From the NCBI RefSeq assembly GCF_025133575.1, contig NZ_CP104011.1, positions 1,860,001-1,924,000 on the forward strand: a stretch of 64,000 nt of DNA. Direction: 5' to 3'. Within the stretch, counting starts at the first letter, position 1, and every line of letters starts with the position of its first letter. Source of the DNA: Pseudomonas sp. GCEP-101. Lineage in GTDB: Bacteria; Pseudomonadota; Gammaproteobacteria; Pseudomonadales; Pseudomonadaceae. Under the pieces are notes generated by a model. That model was given only the letters and a program-made list of their open reading frames with translations. It was not told the DNA's origin and ran no database searches. The position numbers and the translations under genes are program-made. Shown here one piece after another: positions 24,664-34,034 of the stretch.

Positions 24664-25551
24664 GTGGAGAAATTCAAGGGCGCGCTGGTGGTGGGTTTCC
24701 TGCGCTTGTTCGCCATGCTGCCGTGGCGCGCGGTGGGCGCATTGGGCGCCGGCATCGGCTGGCTGATGTGGAAGCTGCCCAACCGGTCCCGCGAGATCGT
24801 GCGGATCAACCTGTCGCACTGCTTCCCCGAACTGTCCGAGGCCGAGCTGGAAAAGCTGGTTGGCCAGAGCCTGATGGACATCGGCCGCACGCTCACCGAG
24901 AGCGCCTGCGCCTGGATGTGGTCGCCGCAGAAGTCGCTGCAGTACATCCGTGAAGTCGAAGGCATGGAGGTGCTGGAAGAAGCGCTGGCTTCCGGCGACG
25001 GCCTGGTCGGCATCACCAGCCACCTGGGCAATTGGGAAGTGCTCAACCACTTCTACTGCTCCTACGCCAAGCCGATCATTTTCTACCGCCCGCCCAAGCT
25101 CAAGGCCGTGGACGAGCTGCTGAAGAAGCAGCGCGTGCAGCTGGGCAACCGTGTCGCGCCCTCGACGCCCGAAGGCATCAAGAGCGTGATCAAGGAAGTG
25201 AAGAACGGCGGCTGCGTCGGCATCCCCTGCGACCCGGAGCCGGACCTGGGTTCGGGCCTGTTCGTGCCGTACCTGGGCACCACGGCGCTGACCAGCAAGT
25301 TCGTGCCCTCGCTGCTGGCTCGCGGCAAGGCCCGTGGCGTGTTCTTCCACGCCGTGCGCCTGCCCGATGGCAGCGGCTACAAGGTGATCCTGGAGGCCGC
25401 GCCGGCGGACATGTACGACAAGAACATGGACGTGTCGGTCGCTGCGCTCAGCCGCGAGCTGGCCAAGTACGTGCGCGCCTATCCCAGCCAGTACATGTGG
25501 ACCATGAAGCGCTTCAAGAAGCGGCCCGAGGGAGAGGCCCGTTGGTACTGA
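24664..25551 (+). CDS. Lipid A biosynthesis (2-OH-)lauroyl acyltransferase
   Basis: This is a member of the LpxL/HtrB family that transfers a secondary acyl chain to lipid A at the inner membrane. The 295-residue product starts with a GTG giving (M)EKFKGALVVGFLRLFAMLP, preceded by AAGGAGTT at ideal distance. It has the HLGNWE catalytic box (HX4E type) near residue 125 and the FYRPPKLK segment. The position after tag corresponds to PA0011, reported as a hydroxylauroyl transferase. Pseudomonads carry two such paralogues, so the exact acyl position is inferred and no symbol is given. Confidence 0.9.
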   Translation: MEKFKGALVVGFLRLFAMLPWRAVGALGAGIGWLMWKLPNRSREIVRINLSHCFPELSEAELEKLVGQSLMDIGRTLTESACAWMWSPQKSLQYIREVEGMEVLEEALASGDGLVGITSHLGNWEVLNHFYCSYAKPIIFYRPPKLKAVDELLKKQRVQLGNRVAPSTPEGIKSVIKEVKNGGCVGIPCDPEPDLGSGLFVPYLGTTALTSKFVPSLLARGKARGVFFHAVRLPDGSGYKVILEAAPADMYDKNMDVSVAALSRELAKYVRAYPSQYMWTMKRFKKRPEGEARWY

Positions 25552-25584
25552 TTCAGTCTGGGGCGGTGTAGCCGGTCTCAAGGA

Positions 25585-25654
25585 TTCGCGAGCAAGCTCG
25601 CTCCTACGAAAAGCACGTGGTTCCCACCTGTAGGAGCGAGCTTGCTCGCGAACC
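25585..25654. repeat. REP pair (BIME) upstream of the Nramp gene
   Basis: An inverted pair: TTCGCGAGC AAGCTCGCTCCTAC at 25585-25607 facing GTAGGAGCGAGCTTGCTCGC at 25630-25649 (element continues to 25654). The 22-bp centre gives a cruciform-capable unit. Confidence 0.9.
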
Positions 25655-25733
25655 GCCCCATGCAACATTGTTGCGGGCGGCTCCCGAAACAGGCCACACA
25701 GGGTGTTGCCCGCTCATCAATCAGGAATGACCC

Positions 25734-27047
25734 ATGCTCGGCCTGCCGACCACCGCCACCGCGCCATTCTGTCCCTCGGAAGTCAAAGGCAGCATCCAGG
25801 TCGCCGCCGGCGCGCCGTTGTGGAAGCGCATCCTGCAGTTCGCCGGCCCCGGCCTGCTGGTCTCCATCGGCTACATGGACCCGGGCAACTGGGCCACCGC
25901 CATCGAAGCCGGCTCCGGCTTCGGCTACCAGCTGCTGTTCGTGGTGCTGCTCTCCAGCCTCGCCGGGATGGTCCTGCAATGCCTGGCGATGCGCCTGGGG
26001 ATCGTCACCGGCCAGGACCTGGCGCAGCTCTCGCGCAGCCGCTACAGCCTCGGCACCGCGCGCCTGCAATGGCTGCTGGCAGAGCTGTCGATCGTCGCCA
26101 CGGACCTGGCCGAAGTGCTCGGCTGCGCCCTGGCCTTCCACCTGCTGCTGGGCGTCGACCTGGTCACCGGGGTGATCCTCACCGCCTTCGACACGCTCAT
26201 CGTGCTGGGCCTCAAGGGGCAGCGCTTCCGCCATCTGGAAGCCATCATGCTCGGCCTGATCGTCACCATCGGCGGCTGCTACCTGGTCGAGCTGATCCTC
26301 ATCAAGCCCTACTGGCCAGACGTCGCTGCCGGCTTCCTGCCCAGCTGGGACGCGGTGACCCAGCGCGAGCCGCTGTACCTGGCGATTGGCATCCTCGGCG
26401 CCACGGTGATGCCGCACAACCTCTACCTGCACTCCTCCATCGTGCAGACGCGGCAGGTCAGCGGCAGCGGCGGCAAGGCCGCGGCGATCCGCCTGACGCG
26501 CATCGACACCGTGGTGTCGCTGAGCCTCGCGCTGCTGGTCAACGCGGCGATCCTCATCCTTGCGGCCGCCGCCTTCCACGAGACCGGGCACACCGGTGTC
26601 ACCGAGATCCAGGACGCCTACCGCCTGCTTGAACCGCTGGTGGGCACCGGCCTGGCGGCGATCCTCTTCGGCGTTGCGCTGCTCGCCTCCGGGCAGAGCT
26701 CCACCTTCACCGGCACCATCGCCGGGCAGGTGATCATGGATGGCTTCCTGCAGATGAAGATCCCCTGCTGGCAACGCCGCCTGATCACCCGCGCCCTGGC
26801 GCTGATCCCGGCGCTGATCGGCGTGGTGCTGCTGGGCGACAAGGCGGTGGGCAAGCTGCTGGTGTTCAGCCAGGTGGTGCTCAGCCTGCAGCTGCCGTTC
26901 GCGCTGTGGCCGCTGATCCGCTTCACCAGCGATCGCGCGCTGATGGGCGAGTTCGCCAATTCCCTGCCCACCCGCCTGCTGGCCTGGACCTTGTTCGGCG
27001 TCATCAGCGCCGCCAATCTCTGGCTGCTCCTGCAGCTGCTGGCTTGA
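25734..27047 (+). CDS. mntH: Nramp-family divalent metal (Mn2+/Fe2+) : H+ symporter
   Basis: This inner-membrane transporter imports Mn2+ or Fe2+ with protons. The 437-residue product has about eleven hydrophobic segments. It keeps the metal-binding DPGN of helix 1 (residues 49-52 in GYMDPGNWAT) and the helix 6 motif MPHNLYLHSS. AGGA lies upstream of the ATG. No MntR or Fur site was obvious upstream, where a REP pair lies instead. It separates the lipid A acyltransferase from the PilZ gene, adjacent in P. aeruginosa as I recall it. Confidence 0.92.
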   Translation: MLGLPTTATAPFCPSEVKGSIQVAAGAPLWKRILQFAGPGLLVSIGYMDPGNWATAIEAGSGFGYQLLFVVLLSSLAGMVLQCLAMRLGIVTGQDLAQLSRSRYSLGTARLQWLLAELSIVATDLAEVLGCALAFHLLLGVDLVTGVILTAFDTLIVLGLKGQRFRHLEAIMLGLIVTIGGCYLVELILIKPYWPDVAAGFLPSWDAVTQREPLYLAIGILGATVMPHNLYLHSSIVQTRQVSGSGGKAAAIRLTRIDTVVSLSLALLVNAAILILAAAAFHETGHTGVTEIQDAYRLLEPLVGTGLAAILFGVALLASGQSSTFTGTIAGQVIMDGFLQMKIPCWQRRLITRALALIPALIGVVLLGDKAVGKLLVFSQVVLSLQLPFALWPLIRFTSDRALMGEFANSLPTRLLAWTLFGVISAANLWLLLQLLA

Positions 27048-27105
27048 CCTGACCCATAGGTTTCAGGCCCATTAGTGGGCTGACATTCAGGACGGATGCC
27101 ATTTC

Positions 27106-27372
27106 ATGTCGAACCAACGGCAATACCCGCGTACCCCGATGAAGTGCCGGATCAAGATCAGCCATGCCAGCTTCGGCGACGTGTTCGGCCATACCCGCGA
27201 TCTGTCCGACGGCGGCGTGTACGTGCGTCACGAGGTGCTCGCCGCGCTGCCGGCTGGCACCCGGGTGACCGGCCAGGTGCAGGACATGCCCTTCGATGCG
27301 CCGATCCTCGAAATGGAGGTGATGCGCACCGACGGCGAGGGCGCGGGTTTCCGCTTCGTCGGCAACGCCTGA
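27106..27372 (+). CDS. Single-domain PilZ protein (c-di-GMP binding)
   Basis: The 88-residue protein is a stand-alone PilZ domain. The first c-di-GMP motif is RQYPR (residues 5-9, RxxxR) and the second is DLSDGG (32-37, D/NxSxxG), so ligand binding is expected to be intact. It corresponds to PA0012 by position. Such isolated PilZ proteins act as adaptors; no partner is identifiable from the neighbours. It begins 58 bp after the Nramp gene and precedes yhhQ, which has its own leader. Confidence 0.93.
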   Translation: MSNQRQYPRTPMKCRIKISHASFGDVFGHTRDLSDGGVYVRHEVLAALPAGTRVTGQVQDMPFDAPILEMEVMRTDGEGAGFRFVGNA

Positions 27373-27470
27373 TCGGCGGCCCTGCCGTGGGGCGCCGAAC
27401 CTGCCGCGGGCGAAAGCCCGCTCGCTCCCGTGCCCGCCCGCTGCGTTGCACAAAATTTGCGCAATAAAAC

Positions 27471-27499
27471 CTGACTTGCAGGTCCGGATCTTATACAAT
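27471..27499 (+). promoter_or_regulatory. Candidate yhhQ promoter
   Basis: CTGACT (-35-like) and TACAAT (-10) are separated by 17 bp, and the -10 ends 26 bp before the riboswitch-like stem begins. The -35 is weak. Confidence 0.5.
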
Positions 27500-27525
27500 G
27501 CGCGCCGCTCGGCATGGTGCCGGGC

Positions 27526-27556
27526 ATGGGTTCCCTCACCCCATCGACGAAAAAGG
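27526..27556 (+). promoter_or_regulatory. Candidate preQ1-I riboswitch in the yhhQ leader
   Basis: Stem ATGGG / CCCAT (27526-27530 with 27540-27544) encloses the loop TTCCCTCAC. It is followed by an A-rich tail CGACGAAAAAGG whose final GG can pair back with loop C residues, giving the H-type pseudoknot of preQ1-I aptamers. The layout matches the translational class, where the 3' AAGG is also the Shine-Dalgarno sequence (8 nt before the yhhQ ATG). YhhQ is a queuosine-precursor transporter, exactly the expected target. Confidence 0.7.
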
Positions 27557-27563
27557 CCCAAGC

Positions 27564-28214
27564 ATGTCGGCATCCCTTCCGGCGGCTCGGCGCGGCGCAC
27601 TCGCCGGCCTGGTCGCGTTCCACATCCTGATCATCATCGCCAGCAACTACCTGGTGCAGCTGCCGATGACCCTGTTCGGCTGGCACACCACCTGGGGCGC
27701 CTTCAGCTTCCCGTTCATCTTCCTGGCCACCGACCTCACCGTTCGTCTCCTCGGCAAGCGCCCGGCACGGCTGGTCATCGCGCGGGTGATGGTCCCGGCG
27801 CTGTTGGCGTCCTACGTCATCTCGGTGATCTTCCAGGAAGGCGCCTTCAGGGGCTTTGCCTCGCTGGGCGAATTCAACACCTTCGTGGCGCGGATTTCCC
27901 TGGCCAGCTTCCTCGCCTACGTGTTCGGGCAGATCCTCGACATCCAGGTCTTCGACCGCCTGCGGCGCATGCGCCAGTGGTGGATCGCCCCGGTGGTGTC
28001 GACCCTGTTCGGCAACCTGCTGGACACCTTCACCTTCTTCTCCATCGCCTTCTGGCACAGCGACAACGCCTTCATGGCCGAACACTGGGTGGAGATCGCC
28101 TGGGTTGACTACGGCGTGAAGCTGGCGGTCATGCTGATGTTGTTCGTGCCGCTCTACGGCATGCTGCTCAGCGCGATCACCCGCAACCTGCGCCGCCAGC
28201 CCGCGACGGCCTGA
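27564..28214 (+). CDS. yhhQ: Queuosine precursor transporter YhhQ
   Basis: YhhQ (COG1738 family) is an inner-membrane protein that imports the queuosine precursors preQ0/preQ1. The 216-residue product has about six hydrophobic segments and family motifs such as ASNYLVQLP, FPFIFLATDLTVRLLGK and LFGNLLDTFTFFSIAF. The ATG giving MSASLPAARRGAL was chosen because AAAAAGG lies 8 nt upstream. That ribosome site is the 3' end of the candidate preQ1 riboswitch, so preQ1 should lower translation. Confidence 0.93.
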   Translation: MSASLPAARRGALAGLVAFHILIIIASNYLVQLPMTLFGWHTTWGAFSFPFIFLATDLTVRLLGKRPARLVIARVMVPALLASYVISVIFQEGAFRGFASLGEFNTFVARISLASFLAYVFGQILDIQVFDRLRRMRQWWIAPVVSTLFGNLLDTFTFFSIAFWHSDNAFMAEHWVEIAWVDYGVKLAVMLMLFVPLYGMLLSAITRNLRRQPATA

Positions 28215-28229
28215 GAGCGGCAGCACAGA

Positions 28230-28279
28230 GTCGGCACTGATCTGCCGACGGGAACGAAGGGCGCTCAGGCGCCCTTCGT
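28230..28279. terminator. Two hairpins between convergent yhhQ and the TPR gene
   Basis: GTCGGCA...TGCCGAC (28230-28249) is followed by an 11-bp perfect stem ACGAAGGGCGC / GCGCCCTTCGT around TCAG (28254-28279). The second hairpin includes the stop codon of the TPR gene. Neither has a clear U-run, so termination is inferred from the convergent setting. Confidence 0.5.
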
Positions 28280-28582
28280 CTTGTCCAGCTTGCGCAGGAA
28301 CACGGTCATTTCCTTTTCCGCCTGCTTGTCGCCGTGGGCCTGGGCGGCGGCCAGGCCATCGGTCCAGGCGCTTCGCGCGCCGTCGAGGTCGTCCTGGGCC
28401 TGCAATGCCTTGCCCAGCAGCTTCCAGGCGGCGGAGTACTTCGGGTCCTGCTCCACGCAGCGGCGCAGGTGTTCGGCGGCCTTCGGCGCATCCCCGGCAT
28501 CCAGGTAACCCTTGCCCAGGCCGAAGCGCAGCAGCGGGTTGTCCACGCCCTTGGCGAGCATCTTTTCCAGCGAATCGATCAT
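28265..28582 (-). CDS. Small TPR-repeat protein
   Basis: The 105-residue protein has two tetratricopeptide-like repeats: NPLLRFGLGKGYLDAGDAPKAAEHLRR and YSAAWKLLGKALQAQDDLDGAR regions with the W/LG...A...P spacing. There is no signal peptide, so it is cytoplasmic. It corresponds in position to the small conserved protein before trkA in pseudomonads (PA0015). A scaffold role is all that can be inferred. Its last codons form half of an 11-bp hairpin shared with the convergent yhhQ transcript. Confidence 0.8.
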   Translation of the reverse strand: MIDSLEKMLAKGVDNPLLRFGLGKGYLDAGDAPKAAEHLRRCVEQDPKYSAAWKLLGKALQAQDDLDGARSAWTDGLAAAQAHGDKQAEKEMTVFLRKLDKTKGA

Positions 28583-28628
28583 GGCGAGCCTCCGTCAGAG
28601 GTCGCCATTCTGCCTCACGAAGGGCGCC

Positions 28629-30080
28629 TCAGGTGCGCCAGAACGCGGGCGTCAGCAGGATCAGCAGGGAAAACACCTCCAGGCGCCCCAGGACCATCGC
28701 CAGGCTCAGCACCAGCTTGGCGCTGCCCGGCAGGTTGCCGTAATGCACGGCCGCCTCGCCCAGCGCCGGCCCCAGGTTGTTCAGGCAGGACGCGAGGGTG
28801 GAGAACGCCGTGAGCTGGTCCACGCCCAGGGCCAGCAGGACCAGCATCAGGGTGACGAAGGTCAGCAGGTAGATCGAGAAGAACGCCCACACCGATTCCA
28901 CCACGCGGTCGGAGACGGTACGCCGGCCCAGCTTGACCAGGAACACCCCGTTGGGGTGCAGCAGGCGCAGGAATTCGCGCATGCCCTGGCGATACACCAG
29001 CAGCATGCGCATCACCTTCATGCCGCCGCCGGTGGAACCGGCGCAGGCACCGACGAAGGTGCTGTAGAGCAGCAGGTAGGGCAGCAGGGTCGGCCAGCTG
29101 CTGAAGTCCGCCAGGCCGAAGCCGGTGGTGGTGGCCACCGAGATCACCATGAACGCGGCATAGCGGATCGACTGCAGCGGCGAGTCGTAGTGGTGCTTGA
29201 GGATCAGCGTGGTGGCCGTGATCAGGAACAGCACCAGCAGGAGCCCCAGGTAGGCGCGGCATTCGGTGTCCATCAGGTAGTGGCGCAGGCTGCGTTGCCG
29301 CCAGGCGATGAAGTGCAGGCTGAAGTTGATCCCCGAGATCACCAGGAAGGTCATGCAGATCAGCTCGATCAGCGGGCTGTCGAAATAGCCGATGCTGGCG
29401 TCATGAGTGGAGAAGCCGCCGATGGCGATGGTCGAGAAGCTGTGGCCGATGGCGTCGAACAGGTTCATGCCCGCCGCCCAGTAGGCCAGCGCGCAGGCCA
29501 CGGTCAGGCCGCAGTAGATCATCCACAGCGTCTTGGCGGTGTCGGCGATGCGCGGCGAGAGCTTGTGGTCCTTCAGCGGGCCGGGCATTTCCGCGCGGTA
29601 CAGCTGCATGCCGCCGATGCCGAGCATCGGCATCACCGCCACGGCCAGCACCACGATGCCCATGCCGCCGAGCCATTGCAGTTGCTGGCGGTAGTAGAGG
29701 ATCGCGTGGGGCAGCGCGTCGAGGCCGGTGAGCACGGTGGCGCCGGTGGTGGACAGGCCGGAGAAGGATTCGAACAGCGCGTCGATCACGCCCATGTGCG
29801 GCGCCGTCGACAGGGCGAAGGGCAAGGCACCGAAGGAACCGAGGACGATCCAGAACAGCGCGGTCACCAGGTAGCCATCGCGGATGCGCAGGTCCTGCTT
29901 GTGCCGGCGGCACGGCCACCAGATGCAGAAGCCGGTCAGCAGCGTGACCAGGAAGGACAGCGCGAACGGCTGCCAGGCGCGCTCGGCATAGTGAAGATCG
30001 ACGAGCAGGGGCGGCAGGTGCGTGGCGCTGAACAGCATCAGCAGCACGCCGAGTATTCGACCGATGGAGGAGTAGCGCAT
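28629..30080 (-). CDS. trkH: Trk system potassium channel/transporter TrkH
   Basis: TrkH is the membrane channel subunit of the Trk K+ uptake system. The 483-residue product has the repeated M1-P-M2 units with four pore loops. Conserved filter glycines include GLSTTGATVL, TIAIGGFSTHD, TTTGFGLAD and NNLGPALG, with the helix break TFVGACAGSTGGGMK. It lies 127 bp downstream of trkA on the same strand; TrkA is its cytoplasmic gating ring, so the system is complete here. Confidence 0.96.
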   Translation of the reverse strand: MRYSSIGRILGVLLMLFSATHLPPLLVDLHYAERAWQPFALSFLVTLLTGFCIWWPCRRHKQDLRIRDGYLVTALFWIVLGSFGALPFALSTAPHMGVIDALFESFSGLSTTGATVLTGLDALPHAILYYRQQLQWLGGMGIVVLAVAVMPMLGIGGMQLYRAEMPGPLKDHKLSPRIADTAKTLWMIYCGLTVACALAYWAAGMNLFDAIGHSFSTIAIGGFSTHDASIGYFDSPLIELICMTFLVISGINFSLHFIAWRQRSLRHYLMDTECRAYLGLLLVLFLITATTLILKHHYDSPLQSIRYAAFMVISVATTTGFGLADFSSWPTLLPYLLLYSTFVGACAGSTGGGMKVMRMLLVYRQGMREFLRLLHPNGVFLVKLGRRTVSDRVVESVWAFFSIYLLTFVTLMLVLLALGVDQLTAFSTLASCLNNLGPALGEAAVHYGNLPGSAKLVLSLAMVLGRLEVFSLLILLTPAFWRT

Positions 30081-30207
30081 GACCGGAGGCAGACGGGCTG
30101 GAACAGGTCGCGCAGGGTGACAAGGGAGGCTGAGCGGCGCAGTAGGAACCGTCTGAAACTGCCTCGGAATCAGCTGACAGGGCCGCCATACGACGGCCCC
30201 TGGCGGA

Positions 30208-31581
30208 TCAGAAGAAGGTCAGGCCGGCCTGGAACAGCCGCTCGACGTCGCGGATGCGCTTCTTGTCCACCACGAAGAGGATTACGTGGTCGCCGGACTC
30301 GATCTTCGTCTCGCCGTGGGCGATCAGCACATCGTCGTCGCGGATCACCGCGCCAATGGTGGTGCCCGGCGGCAGCTGCACCTCGTTGATCTTGCGGCCG
30401 ATCACCTTGCTCGACTTGGCGTCGCCATGGGCGACCACCTCGATGGCCTCGGCGGCGCCACGGCGCAGGGAGTGCACGCTCTCGATATCGCCGCGGCGCA
30501 CGTGGGTCAGCAGAGTGCCGATGGTGGCCAGCTGGGGGCTGATGGCGATGTCAATCTCGCCGCCCTGCACCAGGTCGACGTAGGCGGGGTTGTTGATCAG
30601 CGTCATCACCTTGCGCGCGCCCAGCCGCTTGGCCAGCAGCGAGGACATGATGTTGGCCTCGTCGTCGTTGGTCAGCGCGAGGAACAGATCGGTGTCGCCG
30701 ATGTTCTCCTCCAGCAACAGGTCACGGTCCGACGCGCTGCCCTGCAGCACGATGGAGCTGTCCAGGCTGTCGGACAGGTGCCGGCAGCGCGCCGGGTTCA
30801 TCTCGATGATCTTCACCTGGTAGCGGCTCTCGATGGCTTCGGCCAGGCGTTCGCCGATGTTGCCGCCACCGGCGATGATGATCCGCTTGTAGCTGTCCTC
30901 GAGCCGGCGCATCTCGCCCATCACCGCGCGGATGTGGGCCTTGGCGGCGATGAAGAACACCTCGTCGTCGGCCTCGATCACCGTGTCGCCCTGGGGGATG
31001 ATCGGTCGGTTGCGCCGGTAGATCGCCGCCACGCGGGTATCGGCGTTGGGCATGTGCTCGCGCAGCTGGCGCAGCTCCTGGCCCACCAGCGGGCCGCCGT
31101 AGTAGGCGCGGATGCCCACCAGCTGCGCCTTGCCCTCGGCGAAGTCGATCACCTGCAGGGCGCCGGGGTATTCCACCAGGCGCTTGATGTAGTTGGTCAC
31201 CACCTGCTCGGGGCTGATCAGTACGTCGACCGGGATCGCCTCGTTGTCGAACAACCCGGCGCGGGTCAGGTACGCCGCCTCGCGCACGCGGGCGATACGG
31301 GTGGGCGTGTTGAACAGGGTGTAGGCGACCTGGCAGGCGACCATGTTCACCTCGTCGCTGTTGGTCACCGCCACCAGCATGTCGGCGTCGTCGGCGCCGG
31401 CCTGGCGCAGCACGGTGGGGAACGAGGCCTTGCCGTGGACGGTGCGGATGTCCAGGCGGTCGTTGAGGTCGCGCAGGCGCTCGCCGTCGGTGTCGACGAC
31501 GGTGATGTCATTGGCTTCGCTGGCCAGGTGTTCGGCCAGAGTGCCGCCGACCTGGCCGGCACCGAGGATGATGATCTTCAT
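30208..31581 (-). CDS. trkA: Trk potassium uptake regulator TrkA
   Basis: TrkA is the NAD(H)/nucleotide-binding ring that gates TrkH. The 457-residue product is two tandem RCK units, each with a Rossmann fold: [13 protein letters not shown] at the start and [13 protein letters not shown] at about 237-250. Each is followed by a TrkA-C domain. I chose the ATG giving [13 protein letters not shown]; a 32-residue N-terminal extension is open but does not match the family. It lies between rsmB (147 bp upstream) and trkH. Confidence 0.97.
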   Translation of the reverse strand: MKIIILGAGQVGGTLAEHLASEANDITVVDTDGERLRDLNDRLDIRTVHGKASFPTVLRQAGADDADMLVAVTNSDEVNMVACQVAYTLFNTPTRIARVREAAYLTRAGLFDNEAIPVDVLISPEQVVTNYIKRLVEYPGALQVIDFAEGKAQLVGIRAYYGGPLVGQELRQLREHMPNADTRVAAIYRRNRPIIPQGDTVIEADDEVFFIAAKAHIRAVMGEMRRLEDSYKRIIIAGGGNIGERLAEAIESRYQVKIIEMNPARCRHLSDSLDSSIVLQGSASDRDLLLEENIGDTDLFLALTNDDEANIMSSLLAKRLGARKVMTLINNPAYVDLVQGGEIDIAISPQLATIGTLLTHVRRGDIESVHSLRRGAAEAIEVVAHGDAKSSKVIGRKINEVQLPPGTTIGAVIRDDDVLIAHGETKIESGDHVILFVVDKKRIRDVERLFQAGLTFF

Positions 31582-31728
31582 GAGAGCTCTTGGTTGACTC
31601 CTCGGGAGAGGGATGGCGAGCTGAAACGAGACGAGAAGCGCGCGGTTTCGATGCAGTGTACGAATGTCACCGCGCATTCGAAACCGTGCCCGGGCGACGT
31701 ATCGTCGACGCGCCGCAGCCCGTGTGGC

Positions 31729-33039
31729 CTATCGCGCTGAGATCTTGATCAGCTTGGCATAATAGAAACCGTCATGCCCGCCGGGCTGTGGCAGCAGCTG
31801 GCGCCCATGGGGCTGCTTGATGCCCCACGGGCCGGGCAGGTCCAGCTCGCGGGCGCCGGGGGTGCGGGCGAGGAACGCGGCCATCTGCTCGCTGTTCTCT
31901 CGCGGCATCACCGAGCAGGTCGCATAGACCATCACGCCGCCGACCTCGAGGGTCGCCCACAGCGCGTCGAGCAGCTCGCCCTGCAGCTGTGCCAGCGCCT
32001 CGATGTCTTCGGCGGTGCGGGTCAGCTTGATGTCCGGATGGCGGCGGATCACCCCGGTGGCGGAACACGGCGCGTCCAGCAGGATGCGCTGGAAGGCCTT
32101 GCCGTCCCACCACTTCGCGGTGTCGCGGGCGTCGGCGGCGAACAGCTCGGCCGAAAGCTGCAGGCGGGCGAGGTTCTCGCGCACGCGCACCAGGCGGCTC
32201 TCTTCCAGGTCCACGGCGACCACGCCGGCCAGCGCCGGCTCGGCTTCCATCAGGTGGCAGGTCTTGCCGCCGGGGGCGCAGCAGGCGTCCAGCACGCGCT
32301 GGTTCGGCGCCAGCTCCAGGAGGTCGGCGGCCAATTGCGCGGCCTCGTCCTGCACGCTGACGCGGCCTTCGGCGAAGCCGGGCAGTTCGCGCACGTCGCA
32401 CGGCTGCACCAGGTTGATGCCGTCGCGGCTGAACGCACAGGCCGTGGCGTCGAAGCCGACCCGGTTCAACTCCTCCAGATAGGCATCGCGGCTGCCGTGG
32501 CGGCGGTTCACCCGCAGGGTCATCGGCGGGTGCGCGTTGTTGGCGGCGCAGATCGCTTCGAACTGCTCCGGCCAGGCCTTCTTCAGCGCCTTCTGCAGCC
32601 AGCGCGGGTGCGCCAGGCGCGCGGCCGGGTCCTTGTCGACCTCGGCCAGCAGGGTTTCGCTCTCGCGCTGCGCGCGGCGCAGCACGGCGTTGAGCAGGCC
32701 CTTGGCCCAGGGCTTCTTCAGCTTGTCCGCGCAGCCGACCGTCTCGCCAATGGCGGCGTGCGGCGGAATACGGGTGTAGAGCAGCTGGTACAGGCCGACC
32801 AGCAGCAGCGCTTCGACGTCACGGTCGCCGGCCTTGAACGGCTTCTGCAGCAGGCGCGCGGCCAGGGTGGACAGGCGTGGCTGCCAGCGCGCGGCGCCGA
32901 AGGCCAGCTCCTGCACCAGGCCACGGTCGCGCGGCTCGACGTTGTCCAGCTGGGTCGGCAGCGAGCTGCCCAGGGAGGCGCGGCCGGCGAGCACGGCGGC
33001 CAGCGCGCGGGCCGCCGCCAGACGGGGATTGGTACTCAT
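31729..33039 (-). CDS. rsmB: 16S rRNA (cytosine-967 C5) methyltransferase
   Basis: RsmB (Fmu/Sun) makes m5C967 in 16S rRNA. The 436-residue product has an N-terminal NusB-like RNA-binding domain and a SAM-dependent domain with [13 protein letters not shown]. The PC motif is [13 protein letters not shown], and the catalytic cysteine lies in [11 protein letters not shown]. Its start overlaps the fmt stop codon by 4 bp, so the def / fmt-rsmB cluster order of gammaproteobacteria is kept. Confidence 0.97.
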   Translation of the reverse strand: MSTNPRLAAARALAAVLAGRASLGSSLPTQLDNVEPRDRGLVQELAFGAARWQPRLSTLAARLLQKPFKAGDRDVEALLLVGLYQLLYTRIPPHAAIGETVGCADKLKKPWAKGLLNAVLRRAQRESETLLAEVDKDPAARLAHPRWLQKALKKAWPEQFEAICAANNAHPPMTLRVNRRHGSRDAYLEELNRVGFDATACAFSRDGINLVQPCDVRELPGFAEGRVSVQDEAAQLAADLLELAPNQRVLDACCAPGGKTCHLMEAEPALAGVVAVDLEESRLVRVRENLARLQLSAELFAADARDTAKWWDGKAFQRILLDAPCSATGVIRRHPDIKLTRTAEDIEALAQLQGELLDALWATLEVGGVMVYATCSVMPRENSEQMAAFLARTPGARELDLPGPWGIKQPHGRQLLPQPGGHDGFYYAKLIKISAR

Positions 33040-33980
33040 GCGCCCAGCACCTGCCCTGGCGCGAACTGCTCGCGGCGGCTGTTGAACAGGTCGGCGAAGG
33101 CCAGCGGCTTGCCGCCGGGCAGCTGCAGGCGGGTCAGCAGCAGTGCGCCCTCACCGCAGGCGACCAGCAGGCCGTCGCGGCTGGCCTCGAGGATCCTGCC
33201 GGGCTCGCCCTTGCCCTGCGCCGGCCTGGCGCCGAGCACCTTCAGCGCCGCATCGCCCAGTGTGGTGTGGCACACCGGCCAGGGGGTGAAGGCGCGGATG
33301 CGGCGCTCCAGCTCGTCGGCCGGGCGCGTCCAGTCGATGCGCGCCTCTTCCTTGTTCAGCTTGTGCGCGTAGGTGGCCAGGGCATCGTCCTGCACCTCGC
33401 CCTTGAGCGTGCCGGCGGCGAGGCCGGCAATGGCCTCGACCACGGCCTTGGGGCCCAGCTCGGCGAGGCGGTCGTGCAGGCTGCCGCCGGTATCGTCGGC
33501 GGAAATCGGGGTGCTGACCTTGAGCAGCATCGGCCCGGTGTCCAGGCCCGCTTCCATCTGCATCACCGTCACGCCGCTCTGCGCATCGCCCGCCTCCACC
33601 GCGCGCTGGATCGGCGCGGCGCCGCGCCAGCGCGGCAGCAGGGAGGCGTGGCTGTTGATGCAACCCAGGCGCGGGATGTCCAGCACCGCCTGCGGCAGGA
33701 TCAGCCCATAGGCCACCACCACCATCAGGTCCGGCGCCAGCGCAGCCAGCTCCGCCTGGGCCGCGGGATCGCGCAGGGTCGGCGGCTGCCGTACGGCCAA
33801 GCCGTTGTCCACGGCGAGCTGCTTGACCGGGCTGGGCATCAGCTTCTGGCCGCGGCCGGCCGGGCGGTCCGGCTGGGTGTAGACGGCGACGATCTCGTGG
33901 GGAGTATCGAACAGGGCCTTGAGGTGTTCGGCGGCGAATTCCGGGGTACCGGCGAAGACGATGCGCAGTGCTTGGCTCAT
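33036..33980 (-). CDS. fmt: Methionyl-tRNA formyltransferase
   Basis: Fmt formylates initiator Met-tRNA using 10-formyltetrahydrofolate. The 314-residue product starts [20 protein letters not shown] and has the catalytic N-H-D set in [19 protein letters not shown] and [12 protein letters not shown], plus a C-terminal tRNA-binding domain. It follows def by 54 bp, but a strong terminator lies in that gap. It overlaps rsmB by 4 bp. Confidence 0.98.
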   Translation of the reverse strand: MSQALRIVFAGTPEFAAEHLKALFDTPHEIVAVYTQPDRPAGRGQKLMPSPVKQLAVDNGLAVRQPPTLRDPAAQAELAALAPDLMVVVAYGLILPQAVLDIPRLGCINSHASLLPRWRGAAPIQRAVEAGDAQSGVTVMQMEAGLDTGPMLLKVSTPISADDTGGSLHDRLAELGPKAVVEAIAGLAAGTLKGEVQDDALATYAHKLNKEEARIDWTRPADELERRIRAFTPWPVCHTTLGDAALKVLGARPAQGKGEPGRILEASRDGLLVACGEGALLLTRLQLPGGKPLAFADLFNSRREQFAPGQVLGA

Positions 33981-33991
33981 TTCTGGCTCAC

Positions 33992-34023
33992 AAAAAACAA
34001 AAGGCTTGCCGGGGCAAGCCTTT
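33992..34023 (-). terminator. Terminator between def and fmt
   Basis: On the minus strand AAAGGCTTGCC-CCGG-CAAGCCTTTT is followed by GTTTTTT, a textbook rho-independent terminator just after the def stop codon. Confidence 0.85.
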
Positions 34024-34034
34024 GGGGGATGGGG

